This document shows positions 1 through 12,177 of a stretch of 64,000 bases of DNA, piece by piece. The position numbers and the translations under genes were made by a program. This DNA is from Pomphorhynchus laevis (taxonomy: Eukaryota; Acanthocephala; Palaeacanthocephala; Echinorhynchida; Pomphorhynchidae). Position 1 is the stretch's first letter. Each line of letters starts with the position of its first letter. The notes beneath the pieces are model-generated. The model saw nothing but the letters and a program-made list of their open reading frames with translations. It had not been told where the DNA came from and did no database searches. The stretch covers positions 62,001-126,000 of the forward strand of contig WNNJ02000803.1 of assembly GCA_012934845.2 (NCBI GenBank), in the 5' to 3' direction.

Positions 1-61
1 ATTTTCTACTACTACTTGTAGATTCGTGAATCAAAGCCATTTTATTCTTTTTGGTTATCAC
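1..61 (+). repeat. 5' LTR remnant of Gypsy fossil A (cut by window edge)
   Basis: The stretch with TTGTAGATTCGTGAATCAAA and the following T-rich tail matches 2575-2623 almost base for base, so it is the right end of the upstream LTR. The rest lies outside the window. Confidence 0.8.
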
Positions 62-446
62 AATTTTATTCATGAATTGTCTGGAATTGTGATTGATGGA
101 ATCTCTGTTCAAGCCGGATACACTTAAACTGACCACAGACTGTCCTGGTGCAGAACGCGAATGGCGCTATCAACGATATCGATTTGAAACTTTCATTAAA
201 CGTCTCAAAATCGATTCTGCAGATAACAAGCTTGATCTTCTGAAAATATCAATTTCAGCTCAGTTGTTTGATAAGATCGAGGAATGTCCAAATTATGACT
301 CAGCAATAGATTTACTCGACAAATCATTCATAAAAGTTACAAATTCGGTTTACAAACGACATTTGTTATGCTCGACCAGACAAGCTCTCGATGAATCGAT
401 ATCTAATTATGTGGATCGTCTTGAAACGCTTGCTCGTCTTGAAACG

Positions 447-475
447 CCTGAGTCCGAATGCCATTCGGACTCAGG
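447..475. repeat. Near-perfect palindrome inside Gypsy fossil A
   Basis: Arms 447-460 and 462-475 are exact reverse complements (14 bp) around a single-base centre. It looks like a snap-back duplication of local sequence rather than a conserved part of a Gypsy element. Confidence 0.85.
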
Positions 476-2501
476 AATGCTGTGACCGATTTCTAATGAA
501 TAATCAACGAGATCATTGAGAAAAAAAACTTAACCGGCACATACTCATACCTCGAAGACATTGTTGTGTGCGGCAAAACCCAGCAAGAACACGATACAAA
601 TCTGGCAAACTTTCTTGAAGTTGCTTCTAAGTACCGAATAACACTAAATGAATCAAAGTGTATTTTTAATAAGACGATGATCAATATTCTGGGATATCAA
701 GTTGGCAATGGTATTAAACGGCCTGATCCTAATCGTGTCTCATCTTTGCGAGAACTGCAAGTACCTCAAAATAAACCTAAACTGCGAAGAATTGTTATCC
801 TCTTCTCTCATTATTCCAAATGGATTCAAAATTTTTTGTAGCAGATTCGTCCGTTAGCTGAAACTACGAATTTTCCAATTACACCGGTAGCAAGGCGCTC
901 TTTTGATCTAATTCGTGATCTCATTATTTCAGCTACACTAAGACCCATCGATTTCAATAAGACATTTACAGTTGAGACTGATGCCTCTCTCCATGCCATC
1001 AATGCCGTATTAATACAGGATAACAAACCCGTTGCATTTTATTCACATATCCTTAGCAAAATTGCCGTTGGACATTCCGCTATTGAGAAGGGAGCCCTCG
1101 CCATCGTCGAAGCATTACGATATTGGAGGCACTATTTGTCTGATCGAACTTTCAATGTTCTAACTGATCAAAGGTATGTCTCATTTATATTTTACAGGAA
1201 TCATAAGAGTAAAATAAAAAATGAAAAGGTGCAAAGATGGCGTATTGATTTATCTGAATTTAAGTATTGCATCATTTATCGGCATGGAAAGTTGAATTGT
1301 TTGGTCGACTCAATGTCTAGGGATATCTGTGCATCAAGTTACGGATATTTCAACAAACAAAAAGATTTAAAGCTCCTTTACGAACTTCACGCGACACTTT
1401 GCCACCCCAAAGTCAATCGTTTGTACCATTTTATTCAATCGAATCAACTGCCATATAGCTCTCAAGACGTTCGTTATGTTGTCTCTCATTGCGTTACATG
1501 TTCTTTGTTGAAACCCATCAGAGCTACGAAACCCTTCGAAAGGATGTCACTTGACTCTAAAGGGCCATTGCCTAGTTCACCAGGCAAGAAATATTTGATG
1601 ACATTCATCGATGAATATTCTCGATATCCGTTTGCTTCCGCATGCCGAGATATGTCCACACAAATAGTGATTAATTGTCTACGCAGCATTGTGTCAATAT
1701 TTGCCCTCCCCCTGAATTTGTACATTCCGATCGCGGGTCATCCTTTATTTCGAAATAATTCACAGATTATCTGAGCAGTATTGGTACTGTAGCAAGTCAT
1801 TCTTTTCCGTACAATCCGGTCGGTAACGGACAGATCGAGCGCTACAACGGCATTTTATGGAGCGCTATACTTTTGCAGCTTAGAAACTACAATCGTCCTG
1901 TTGATGCTTGGGAAACTGTTCTCACTGAATGTTTTCAGTCTATCCGTGGACTATTATGTACCGCTACCGGTTTGATACCCCACGATCGTATCTTTAACTT
2001 CCCTAGACGTTCGCTAGCAAAATTCAACTTGCCCAAATGACTATGTGATCCCGGTCCTGTATTCGTACGAAACTTCAACAAGCATGATAAATATGACGAT
2101 AAATTGCTTAAAGCAAAACTGATAAACGCTAATCCTAACACTGCACATATTGAATTTCCATCTGGGAAGGAAGCGAATATATCAACTCGGCATCTATCTC
2201 GTTGTCCTTCAGAAACCTGCAATTTACAAGGATCCAAACAATGTGGATATTTATAATCCTGGAACATTAATAAATGATGACGACGACAGTCTAGACAGTT
2301 TTGATACTAACCAGCTGTCTGGAGATAACAACGATGGAAAGAAATATGATGTCTCAGACAATATCGATAAGAACGTGAACTCAAAGAAGACTTCAATTCC
2401 CGATGCAAACCTTCATCCTGTAGCTACTCAAGAATTCTACCGACGAAGTACCAGGAGTCGAAGAAGTCCAGCTTACTTCCAAAATTATAACATGGGATGA
2501 A

Positions 2502-2623
2502 TGTGGTATCACATTGATCACTATCTTGTTTATAAAGTTTACTATCTTGTTTATATCTATTATTACCTACTATTTGTAGATTCGTGAATAAAAGCCATTT
2601 TATTCTCTTTGGTTATCACACAG
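2502..2623 (+). repeat. 3' LTR of Gypsy fossil A
   Basis: Begins TGTGGTATCACA just after a purine-rich stretch (CATGGGATGAA) and ends with the same TTGTAGATTCGTGAATAAAA...TTGGTTATCACA sequence as the window start. Length about 120 bp, short for Gypsy LTRs. AATAAA within it is a plausible poly(A) signal. Confidence 0.75.
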
Positions 2624-2630
2624 ATAGAGT

Positions 2631-2941
2631 ACGTTAACGAATATTGTGATGTAATAACGACTGTCAGTGTTTTATCTTGTAAAAAAGATACATTTCTGTA
2701 TCTTCTGTTGTACTGAGATGTTCAGTAAGTGTTCTTCCTCGTCGAAACTCACATCAGCTCACTACCGATGATGCTGATGATGAGTGTTGCATAGTGTCTG
2801 GTAATTTACCGATGACTTATATATCGTCACAGAATATCTCTCCTTGTCCAAGGAACAACGCTACTATATTGTGACACCGATTCGGCATTTTAAAAGCGGT
2901 TGATACAGAACATCACCACGGCAAGTTCGTTAATTCCGTAC
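2631..2941. other. Unassigned 310-bp spacer
   Basis: No ORF of note and no recognised motif. It separates fossil A from the left LTR of fossil B. It contains short GATGATGCTGATGATGA-type repeats only. Confidence 0.5.
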
Positions 2942-3028
2942 GTGATCTGTAATGAACTTATTTATGTATTTTTAGATGTATTGAATAAAGCCTTTAATTG
3001 CTATTGTCTTGTTACGTCTATCGGTACA
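2942..3028 (+). repeat. 5' LTR of Gypsy fossil B
   Basis: About 87 bp, from GTGATCTGTAATGAACTTAT to TCTATCGGTACA. The same sequence with several differences is at 6649-6732. Unusually short for an LTR; the gag-like start follows at 3051. Confidence 0.75.
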
Positions 3029-6000
3029 ATTTATTCAATACATTGTTTAAATGGATAAGCTTCTCAAGCCCTCAATTCTAGACCTGTCGTTTGATCAGGG
3101 ATCATGCTCTAAAGAGTGGATGCATTGGCACCGACGTTTTGAAGCTTTTATTCGAACTCTCAGTGATGTCAACGACGCTCAGAAACTGGATTTACTGCTC
3201 AAGTCAACATTTCACAAACAAAAGAGTAATGTACTCCTACGACATCAATTGCACAGTATACGTCAAGTAGAAGGTCAAACAATCAATCAGTTCATTCGAT
3301 CTCTCGTATCTTTAGGCAAACAAATTGTATTTCAGCAAGTTTCAGCAGAAGAGCGTCGTGATTACTTTCTGCGTGACGCTTTTATCGCCGGTATATCATC
3401 TCAAGTGATACGCGAAAGACTTTTAGAATCTTCAACGTTAAGAAAGGAAGACGACTAACATTCAAAGAAACTACTTCTACATCTCAACAGGTCAGTGAGT
3501 TCGTATCGATCAACGAAATCTCACCTGATAATAAATCTCAAACATACGACAACGCTTCGCAAGTTGGTGAGTGTGCAGCAGTCCATTCTAATTGAAAGTG
3601 TTATTTTTGTGGTAACCCAAGACATTCTCGAAATTCTTGCCCAGCGCAAAATGCTGTATGTCAAAAGTGCAACAAAAGAGGACACTTCGCCCGCGTGTGC
3701 AAGTCTAAAAGTGCATATTCGTCCGCTGTCATAGCGACTTGTGCCCGAAGCGAGGTAACTCATGCGAGATTAAAGTATCACGATGTTGACGTAGATGGAC
3801 ATTCTTGCAAGGCGTTGTTCGATAGTGGAAACGCTATTAACCTTATCCGTTCAGACATGGTGAACAATTACAGCTTGCGCAAATACACCTCCGATTTGAA
3901 CGTTAGTATGGCTTCATCAAACTTCCAGTGTAACCTCCAATATGTTGTGAAATGTACTATCCGATTAAACAACAAAGAATATTCAAACGTAGTGCTCTAT
4001 GTCCTTCCTACACTGGTTACATAGGTCATTCTAGGCATGCCTTTCTTAAATCGACATTCTATGGTTCGAATGAAATTTACAGAAAACGAGGATCCACTAA
4101 TAATTAATTCGATACGTTCAGCTATGAAAATCGATCCTTCTCAATTATCTTCACATATATCAGATGGTGTCCGTCCCATCGCAGTTCCATCGAGGCGCAG
4201 ATGTCTGGAAGACTAAAAGTTTATAGACGCTGAAATTAAACAGCTACTACGAGATGGTACCATTGAGTGGAGCAATTCGCCATGGAGAGCTCAATTTGTG
4301 CTCGTTAAAACCAGACAAAAACACGATTCGTTGTGGACTATAGCATGACTATAATTAGATTTCCACTCCCACGAATCGATGACATTGTTGATCGTGTTGA
4401 CATTGTTGATCGCGATGACATTGTTGACCACCTGTTCTATTTTCAGTCGCTTAAATCTTAAACGCGCTTATTACCAAATTCCAATTCGAAAGGAAGATCG
4501 AATTTACACAGCGTGCGAAGCTTCCGGTCAGTTATCCCAGATCAAACGAATGCCTTTTGGTCTAACGAACGATGTCGCTGATTTCCAGCGTGTAATGTCT
4601 CAAATCATCCAAAAGCAAAATATTGAAATACATTCTGCTATTTTAATGATGTAGTCGTTGGTGGCAAGACAGTCGAAGATCACGAACGCAATTTGAATTG
4701 CCTCAAGCAAGTAACAATTAAATACAACTTGCAGTTGAACAACGATAAGTATCTTTGGCAGTAAACATATATGCTTCGCGGGCTATTACATTTATGAAGG
4801 TCAAATAGCACCTGATCAAGATCGAGTACGACCTTTAATGGAATTGTCTAAACGTAAGAACCCTCCTCAGCTAAAACGAGTAATCGGTATATTCACTCAT
4901 TACTCGAGATGGATTGAAGACTTTTCGAAAATCGTTCAACCCTTAGCAAACTCGAAGCCCCCTTACTCGACAGATGCTCGTCACGCCTTCGAATTACTCA
5001 AACAGCGCCTATCGACAGCCGCTCTTTCTGCCATCGACTTTACTGCGCCCTTTACTTTCGAGTCTGACGCTTATGACTATGCCATTGGTGCAACACCACA
5101 AAACAATAAACCAATTGCTTTTTTTCTCTCGCGAACCTTGGATAAGAATGGAAAACGATACGCTGCAATCGAGAAGGAGGCTCTCGCTATTCTAGAATCA
5201 GTCAGGTTTTGGCGTCATTAACTTTATGGAAGACCCTTTACAATTATTACTGATCAGAGGGCTATGTCATTTATATTCTCCAAGTCTGTAAGGAGTAAGA
5301 TAAAAACGACAAATTGTAGGGCTGGCGTCTTGAGATCGCCGGATTCCATTCGTTATTGTGTACCGACGAGGAATTAAAATACTGCTGCATACACATTGTC
5401 TTGATGCACTGTAAATAATGTCTCTGCTCATGTTTCGAAGCTCAGAGAATTTCACAATAAACTGTGTCATCCAGGAATCACTCGATTTTGGCATTTCGTT
5501 AAATCTCGTAACTTGCCTTATAATATTTCCGAAGTGCGTGCGATAGCAAGCAATTGTCAAAGTTGTCATGAAATCAAACCTCGATACCACAAGCCACGCA
5601 TGGGGACGCTAATTAAATCTACTCAACCATTTGAACGCTTTTCGATTGACTTCAAGGGTCCACTACCGAATACCAATAGTAGCAAGTACATATTAGTCGT
5701 CATCGACGAGTAATCGAGGTTTCCCTTCGCTTTTGCAGCAAGTGACACTTCATCTTTTAATGTAATCAAGTGTCTTGATCAAATATTCTCGATTTTCGGA
5801 CTACCTAATTGTATTCACACGGATCGAGGTACTGCCTTCACCTCATTGCAGATCCGTCACTATCTAGCTCAGAAAGGAATATCACTATCACATTGGACTT
5901 CTTATCATCCATCATCAAATAGACAAGTGGAAAAATAAAATGATGTAATTTGGAAAGCAATTACCCTACGTCTACAAGGGTTATCGCTTGGCATTGAGAA

Positions 6001-6133
6001 TTGGCAAAGCGCACCCCGAGAAGCCTTGAATGCGGTGAGATCTTTGTTGTGTACCGCTATAAATACAGCACCACATTCACTGATCTTCAAATTCGCACGA
6101 AAAAAATGAAAGCGGTAGAAAAAAAACGAAAAC

Positions 6134-6181
6134 GAATGCGGACTGAAACTAACCAGTCCGCATTCCGGACTGGCTAGTTTC
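6134..6181. repeat. Overlapping double inverted repeat in Gypsy fossil B
   Basis: 6134-6145 is the exact reverse complement of 6154-6165. 6145-6160 is the reverse complement of 6166-6181 with one mismatch. The central CAGTCCG can pair on either side, so the sequence has been folded back on itself twice. Confidence 0.85.
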
Positions 6182-6648
6182 ATCCGACGAAGTATTTGTT
6201 AAGCGATTCATTCAAACTAGTAAATACGAAGTTCCTGTTGAAAAAATAAAGTTAATACATACAAACGACCGCTATGGTATAGTTTAAAAACAGAACGGTA
6301 CTGAAAATACGATATCGACCAGATATTTATCAAGATGTCCTAGTAGCAACCCTCCATTAAACTGCAGTCCATATCAAATTCAACATGACATAACGCCTCC
6401 GCTCACTCAAAGTAATACGAACTACTCACAACCAAATGAAAGAGTCTTTCCTGTGTTAGAAGATGAAGACAAATCAATCTCGAAACATTACGTGTAAAAT
6501 CTCGTTCAACAGTCGACAAATTGTCAATCACAGAGTAGCTAAGCGAGAGAGATCAACTCAAGTCCATCAAAGAAAGTTGCGCAAAGATAATCTTCGCGAA
6601 ATAAGAAAGTTCCGTCATACTTGTCCGATTATGTGGTCGGGGGTGAAT

Positions 6649-6732
6649 GATCTGTAATAAACTTATTTATGTATTTTTATATTTATTGAATAAAGCCTTT
6701 AATTGCTATTGTCTTGTTAGTCTATCGGTACA
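6649..6732 (+). repeat. 3' LTR of Gypsy fossil B
   Basis: Matches 2942-3028 including AATAAAGCCTTTAATTGC and the terminal CTATCGGTACA. Preceded by a G-rich purine stretch (GTCGGGGGTGAA) that would serve as polypurine tract. Confidence 0.75.
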
Positions 6733-7880
6733 GTCCGGCATTAACCATAGCTATCCTAGTGAGGGTTGGTCATACGAAAGTGACCGGGAAGAAGTTGTAG
6801 ATATTTTGTTCACAAACTGCAAAGTAACATCAGCTCGCCTATGCCTAGGCAGCGAATGGTCTTGGCGTAGAAAACATAAGCCAGTCATTTTCAAGCTGTC
6901 TTGATGATGTGATAACGTCATCACTCGTACAGGCTATCCCACAGAAGAGTCGTAGACTAGATCTAAGAAACCCTAGATTATCAGCGCTCATCACTAATTT
7001 TCTTGGTACAGATGGTTCGAGGTACCTCGAAGTTCGAGATATATTCTTAGAATGTTGCTTTGCATCTACTCAGAAACCGACGTGTTCACCATTCAAAATT
7101 CATCTGTATTTGCGTCAACTCCGTAGTAAACTCATTGCTATGCATAAACTTCCGGCGTTCAGAGCACGCGAAAGTCAGGCATATAGGGACTTAAAGCTGA
7201 TATATCGATGTTCTGTTAATTGTTTGAAATACAAGTATTTTAAGACCGAAGAACAACGTATTTTAAAGGATGCTGCAATATACCTTTGGAAGCTGAAAGT
7301 TAGACAAATCGCATTATCATCTAAGATTCCTCTTGATAAGTGGGAAAATCATTTCAGGGCTGTTTTGTACGATCCCTTAAATGAAAACGTTTCTTATTCG
7401 TATCCTTTATTACTTTCACAATTCTCCTTAACGAAAAAAAATCATGACATTGATCAAATCTTAAATTCTCCATTTACTCTTCAGGAGTTAAGAACTTGTG
7501 TATTTTCTATAGCGATAAGAAAGACGACTGGTGCTTATGGGTTATGCATAGAGCATATCAAACAGTCTTTACATATATTAGAGCCATTATGGTTGGGGCT
7601 TCACAATTCTATTATGTTTAGGTGTTCTATTCCTACTTCCTTGAAAGAAGCGACCATTAAAGTTATGTAAAAAGGCAAAACAGATCTTTTATCTACGAAC
7701 TCTTATCGAGGAACAGCCTTAACAAATCATGCATATAAACTATTGACTTCGCTGGTTCACCGTCGTATTATGCGATAATGTGGTTCACGTATAGCGGATG
7801 AACAATATGGATTTCGACCAGGTAAATCTACAGTTGCGGCGATTTCTACTTTATTTTCTACAAAAATATTTAACAGCTTA
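6733..7880 (+). pseudogene. LINE-A, 5' part: end of APE endonuclease and start of RT
   Basis: A non-LTR retrotransposon of APE type, 5'-truncated by fossil B. At 6750-6900 there is the C-terminal end of an apurinic-type endonuclease (FTN and KPV motifs). The 6909-7670 ORF is the linker and RT thumb/finger start (KTTGAYGLCIEHI block). After an in-frame stop at 7668-7670 the RT continues (SYRGTALTNHAYKLL, then YGFRPGKSTVAAISTL at about 7805-7855). RT continuation pieces lie at 12263-12460 (inverted) and 17520-17826. Clade unresolved, Jockey/I-like. Dead: stops, truncation and CR1 insertion. Confidence 0.75.
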
Positions 7881-7891
7881 AACACACATTC

Positions 7892-7930
7892 CAGATTATT
7901 CCTGTCAGTTCCAGATTATTCCTGTCAGTT
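7892..7930 (+). repeat. Two 20-bp 5'-UTR monomers of CR1 copy 1
   Basis: Unit TTCCAGATTATTCCTGTCAG present about twice immediately upstream of the leader. The inverted copy carries about 18-20 units of the same monomer in three arrays, so monomer number is variable at the 5' end. Confidence 0.8.
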
Positions 7931-7977
7931 CCGCTCGCTACGCTCGCGGATTGAGCTCAATCTATCGATAAAAGGTC

Positions 7978-9304
7978 ATGCCTAAAAAAGCGCGATCTCA
8001 GATCCCTGTTCCTGATCAACAATCTTCCACATCTAAATGCAATGATGGTTATACCAGCTTTGAAGTTGGATGCGATTCCAAAGATTGCGATGTATGGACA
8101 CTTGTTCGTGTTAAAATATCCGACCACTCAGTGTATAAACTTAAACATTTCACTTGCGGTTTTTGTACATCAGTACGACTACTACAGTTATCCTGCTCAT
8201 CTACTCCTGTATCACACACTACCACTCAGACCAATGCTGTTTTAGATGTTTCCCTCGCATCAACACCTGACTTCGCATCATATAATCCCATTATTGAACC
8301 TACTCTCTCACACACTCCTCGTTCAACTACGTACCAAACTTCCATTAATCTTTCTCATTCTAACAATGCTAACGGCAAAGCTTTTCATCTCGTACCTCCT
8401 CTTTCCTATTCCTCCCCCAATCTAAATAAATCTCAAACTTCTTTATTCTCCTCACGAACTCCTTACTCGACCCCCCCCTGTATCACCTCTCAATAATTTA
8501 CACCCTTCCATCAAAATCATTTCCAGTAACATTTCCGATCAACTAATTCAACACTCCATTCCTGTCACTCATGCCCCAACCTATTTTAATTCTCCTTACT
8601 CTACCTCCCACGTAACACTTCCCAATAAGTTACATCCTTCATTTAAAATCATATCACGTCACATCTCTGATCAACCGATTCAACACCCCGCTCCTGTCAC
8701 ACTTGCTCCAACCAATATTAATTCTTTATCAAGCACCCCTGTCATTTCCACTTCTATCTGCTCATCTACCTCGACTCCAACCAGCTCTGTCCGTCCACCA
8801 CTTCCACGAAATCGTTTTCCTTCGCGCGATCGCTGTATAATCATATCAAACTTAAAGCTTTCCGAATCTGCTTCTCCACAATCTCGCCTCGATGATGATG
8901 TATCTGCTTTCAGGTCTATCCTAGCAACCATTCTTCCTGATGATAACCCATCACTCTTCAATAATATCGCTCCTGTATCCTTTATTCGTTTAAACAAATC
9001 CACTAAATCAAATCATCTCAGTCCTCCACTCTTAAAAATCGTTTTCCGACATAGTTCACATGCCTCTTCGGTACTCTCCCAACGTTTTAAACTTCTTACC
9101 ACTTCATCTACTTGCCGTATCTTTCCTGACCGCTCCCCTTCTGATATTGCCCAGCTCAATTTAGCTCGCATTGAAAAACATCGACGTGAAACAAACGGCG
9201 AGTCATCCTTATCTATACGTAAAATCAACGGAAATTTTCACGTTCTTCACACAAGGCCAAAAATTCGATGGCGTCCCATCTCTCCCCCTTGTCTTCTTCG
9301 CTAG
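7978..9304 (+). pseudogene. CR1 ORF1 (copy 1), frameshifted in a C-run
   Basis: ORF1 of CR1/L2 elements encodes an RNA-binding/chaperone-type protein. Residues 32-63 have a C-x4-C-x2-W...H-x2-C-x2-C arrangement reminiscent of a PHD-like finger; the middle is Ser/Thr/Pro-rich and low in complexity. The reading frame is open to 8496 only. The C-run at 8471-8478 has eight C, against seven G in the matching place of the inverted copy (16254-16260), whose ORF1 is open for 441 codons. Apart from that one base, ORF1 would overlap ORF2 by 37 nt (stop at 9302-9304). The extra C may be a real mutation or a sequencing/assembly slip. Confidence 0.8.
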
Positions 9305-12177
9305 TCGATCTCGCTCCTAAGCATACTTTTCGTCTTAGTCTATTCAATACTCGCTCCATTCTTCATAAAGCTGATATGCTTCTCGATATCTTCGATCAAT
9401 TATCTATCGATATTCTCTGCATTACCGAATCCTGGCACACTGACTCCAACGATCTTGCTATTCGTCGTCTATGTCGCTCTGGTTGTTCTCTAGTTGAATC
9501 AGCTCGTCAAATTACATCTCATACATCTACTGCGTCTAACCATGGCGGTATTGTTGCCATTGCTCGTCACCCAATGTCTTTACGTAAAATCAACGTTAAC
9601 ATCCGTTACACCTCGTTCGAATTACTCATATGCAGATTATCAACGCCTTTCCCTCTGGAACTTGTGATTGTATACCGTCCAGGTTCAGTTGCCCCATCAC
9701 GTATCTTCTTTAACGACCTTGCAGATCTAATGTCTCACTGTTCATTGTCTTATACTCCTTCTTTTGTTCTCGGTGACTTTAACATTCGTCTTGATCGCCC
9801 GTCTGACTCTGACTCTATCACTTTAACTAATCTTTTTTCTGATTTTAACTATAAATTACTTTCAACAAGCCCAACTCATATTCTCGGCGGTGCTCTCGAC
9901 ATCATTGCTGTTCCTAACTGCTTCAATGACTATACCTCCTTGTCAATTACTGATCCTGGTTTGTCCGATCATTTCCTTGTCACTCTTACTCTTACTCGTC
10001 CCCATCCTCCTTCTCCGCCTTTACCATTATCTACACCAAGTCGACCCTGGAAGCTTCTCGATATCCCTATTCTCTGCACAGCCTTACTCAATTCTTCACT
10101 CTTTTCACTTCCTCTTAACTATCTCTCTCCCGATGATCTCTGCATTCTGTTTGATTCTGAACTTACGTCGATCCTCAATAACCTTCTACCTAGTCGACTT
10201 CGACGTTCCCAGCGCTTGCGCCATGCTCCCTGGTTCGATTCTGACTGTAGTCTTTCTAAGCGTCGACTCCGTCACTCTTTTCGTATGTATAAACGCTTTC
10301 TTAAACGTTCACCCAACTCACTCCCTCCAAATCTTCGTGATTCCTACTTTTCTCAACGCCGTTCACATCTCATTCTTATACGTACTAAACGTACTCTCTT
10401 TTGGCGAAATCAACTCGAGTCATCTTCCAACTCGAAATCTCATTGGAAAATCTTAAACTCAATTCTTTCACGATCATCTACCCCTTGTAATATAAATCCT
10501 GATGAATTTTCTTCTTATCTACAAACTAAGCTATCTAATTTACTTTCCCTACTACCCATAGCCCCCTTGTACCCACTCTTATCTTTAAATACTTCCCTCC
10601 CAGAACTATTCCACCTTCTTCCCGTTTCGTCTGATGAAGTTTCTTCGGTTCTGCTGTCATTACCTAATAAAACCTCTCCTTCTGACCCAATTCCCACTCA
10701 CTTACTTAAAAATATCTGCACTTTTATCTTACCCTTCCTAACCACATTGTTCAACTCGTCCATCCGTAGCTGTACATTTCCTTCCATCTGGAAATGCGCC
10801 ACTGTTCGTCCTATCATCAAAAAGCAATCTCTCGACTCTTCACTACCATCTTCGTACCGTCCAATCTCACTTCTCCCAACCCTCTCTAAACTCCTTGAGC
10901 GTCTCGTTCTTAAGCAAGTTAATACATATCTCTATTCCTCTAACTTATTTCCTCCCTTCCAAGCCGCTTTTCGCTCTAATTACTCTACCGAAATTGCATG
11001 TCTTAAAGTTTATAACGACTTACTCATATCGCGCGATCATAAATTATGTAGTGTCATAGTTTCTCTTGATCTATCGTCTGCTTTTGACATCGTCGATCAC
11101 TCGATTCTTCTCCATCGCCTTCGTCATGATTATGGCTTCTCTTTACCCACTGTATCATGGTTTTCTTCATATCTATCAAACCGTACATTTCGCGTATATT
11201 CTAACTCTTCTCTCTCCCATCCTTCGTCCATTCCGTCCGGTGTTCCGCAAGGCTCCGTATTAGGCCCTATACTTTTCTCTCTTCTTCTTGGTGATTTGTC
11301 TTCGATTTCTCATAAATTTAACTTCCATGTTATGCAATATGCTGATGACATTCTCATCTATGCTCATGCACCTGTTTATCGTATTCGCGATCTTAGTGTT
11401 TCTGCTTCCGACTGTCTTGTCTCAATTTCCAATCATCTTTCTTCCCTTCGCCTTTCTCTGAATCCTGATAAATCCAAAATTATGTGGATCCTACCTCGAC
11501 GCCTCGGCTTCGAACCTCCCTCCGTATCATTAAATTCTACAATTCTTCCTATCGTTGATAATCTCGTTTTCCTAGGCTTCCATTTTGACAACCGACTTTC
11601 ACTTAAACCTTTCGTTAGAGATAAAGTACGCTCATCTACCTTGATACTCCGCAACCTCCGTCAAGTTCGTAGATTGATCGATTTCCCTTCTTGTATGACT
11701 CTCATATCATCTCTCCTTTTTTCTAGACTCGATTATTGTCTTAGTCTATTTTCCAACTCACCTAAATCCACTCTTCTTCCCCTACAACGCATCGTCAACG
11801 CAGCTGTCCGAATTCTCCTCCGTCTTCGTCGTTTTGATCACACATCCTACCATCTTGCTTCTCTCGATTTGCCTACAATTTATTGTCGTGTTCAAATTCG
11901 TCTTCTTATCGTTGCTTTCCGCCTTGTAACTTTTCATACCCCTTCATTTCTCAACCTTCCTTTTCTTGATAATTCCCGTCCTGTTTACTGTTCCTTGCGT
12001 TCCTGTAATTCCCTTCTTTTACATGTCCCAAACTACTCTACCTCCTTTGGACTCCGCTCCTTCCTGGTGGCTGCTCCTCTATCGTGGAATCATCTGCCCA
12101 TTCATATACGCCAATCAACTTCCCTGCAGTGCTTCAAACGACAAATCCGATCCCATCTGAACAATTTAACTGCTTGA
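9268..12177 (+). CDS. CR1/L2-like ORF2: APE endonuclease and reverse transcriptase (copy 1)
   Basis: Uninterrupted 969-codon ORF. Residues about 20-240 are an apurinic/apyrimidinic-type endonuclease: N-x-RSI (about 28), TESWH (about 54), LGDFN-x-R (about 167) and the catalytic SDH (about 233). The RT follows from about residue 500: YRPISLLPTLSKLLE (about 530), [12 protein letters not shown] (about 600), GVPQGSVLGP (about 657) and the active site YADD at 691-694. The C-terminus has the LSWNHLP/FK block typical of CR1/L2. Start chosen at 9268 because the same ATG is used in the inverted copy; it overlaps ORF1 by 37 nt, so reinitiation or termination-coupled translation is likely. All visible catalytic residues are present, so the protein may be functional. 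Confidence 0.92.
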   Translation: MASHLSPLSSSLVDLAPKHTFRLSLFNTRSILHKADMLLDIFDQLSIDILCITESWHTDSNDLAIRRLCRSGCSLVESARQITSHTSTASNHGGIVAIARHPMSLRKINVNIRYTSFELLICRLSTPFPLELVIVYRPGSVAPSRIFFNDLADLMSHCSLSYTPSFVLGDFNIRLDRPSDSDSITLTNLFSDFNYKLLSTSPTHILGGALDIIAVPNCFNDYTSLSITDPGLSDHFLVTLTLTRPHPPSPPLPLSTPSRPWKLLDIPILCTALLNSSLFSLPLNYLSPDDLCILFDSELTSILNNLLPSRLRRSQRLRHAPWFDSDCSLSKRRLRHSFRMYKRFLKRSPNSLPPNLRDSYFSQRRSHLILIRTKRTLFWRNQLESSSNSKSHWKILNSILSRSSTPCNINPDEFSSYLQTKLSNLLSLLPIAPLYPLLSLNTSLPELFHLLPVSSDEVSSVLLSLPNKTSPSDPIPTHLLKNICTFILPFLTTLFNSSIRSCTFPSIWKCATVRPIIKKQSLDSSLPSSYRPISLLPTLSKLLERLVLKQVNTYLYSSNLFPPFQAAFRSNYSTEIACLKVYNDLLISRDHKLCSVIVSLDLSSAFDIVDHSILLHRLRHDYGFSLPTVSWFSSYLSNRTFRVYSNSSLSHPSSIPSGVPQGSVLGPILFSLLLGDLSSISHKFNFHVMQYADDILIYAHAPVYRIRDLSVSASDCLVSISNHLSSLRLSLNPDKSKIMWILPRRLGFEPPSVSLNSTILPIVDNLVFLGFHFDNRLSLKPFVRDKVRSSTLILRNLRQVRRLIDFPSCMTLISSLLFSRLDYCLSLFSNSPKSTLLPLQRIVNAAVRILLRLRRFDHTSYHLASLDLPTIYCRVQIRLLIVAFRLVTFHTPSFLNLPFLDNSRPVYCSLRSCNSLLLHVPNYSTSFGLRSFLVAAPLSWNHLPIHIRQSTSLQCFKRQIRSHLNNLTA

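Larger units (their letters stand above)
1..2630 (+). mobile_element. Ty3/Gypsy-type LTR retrotransposon fossil A
   Basis: Remains of an LTR retrotransposon. Parts seen in order are a gag-like segment (about 93-485, with the W-x6-F-x2-F pattern common in Gypsy gag), an RT-connection segment (about 560-840), RNase H (about 840-1190), an integrase with an HHCC-type zinc finger (about 1380-1510) and core (about 1540-1900), and a charged tail to about 2500. The terminal repeat sequence occurs at the window start and again at 2502-2623. It is broken, with many breaks and much internal sequence missing, so it is old. It lies directly beside fossil B in the same orientation. Gypsy assignment rests on domain order RT-RH-IN and is secure; the clade (perhaps Mag-like) is a guess. 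Confidence 0.85.
2942..6732 (+). mobile_element. Ty3/Gypsy-type LTR retrotransposon fossil B
   Basis: A second LTR retrotransposon, bounded by short direct repeats. Parts in order: gag (about 3051-3460), two zinc knuckles of CCHC type (about 3595-3710), aspartic protease with a DSG motif (about 3770-4025), RT (about 4200-4760), RNase H (about 4840-5225), integrase zinc finger and core (about 5440-5940) and a degraded tail. Broken by many lesions. Its two LTRs differ visibly, so it is not young. It is clearly related to fossils A and C in RNase H and integrase. Confidence 0.88.

Noticed and set aside
8680-9228. Minus-strand ORFs antisense to CR1 ORF1 and ORF2 (also 10515-10697, 11433-11654 and mirror ORFs at 13068-16042)
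   Set aside because: They are shadows of the codon pattern of the real ORFs, present in both arms for that reason, and match no family.
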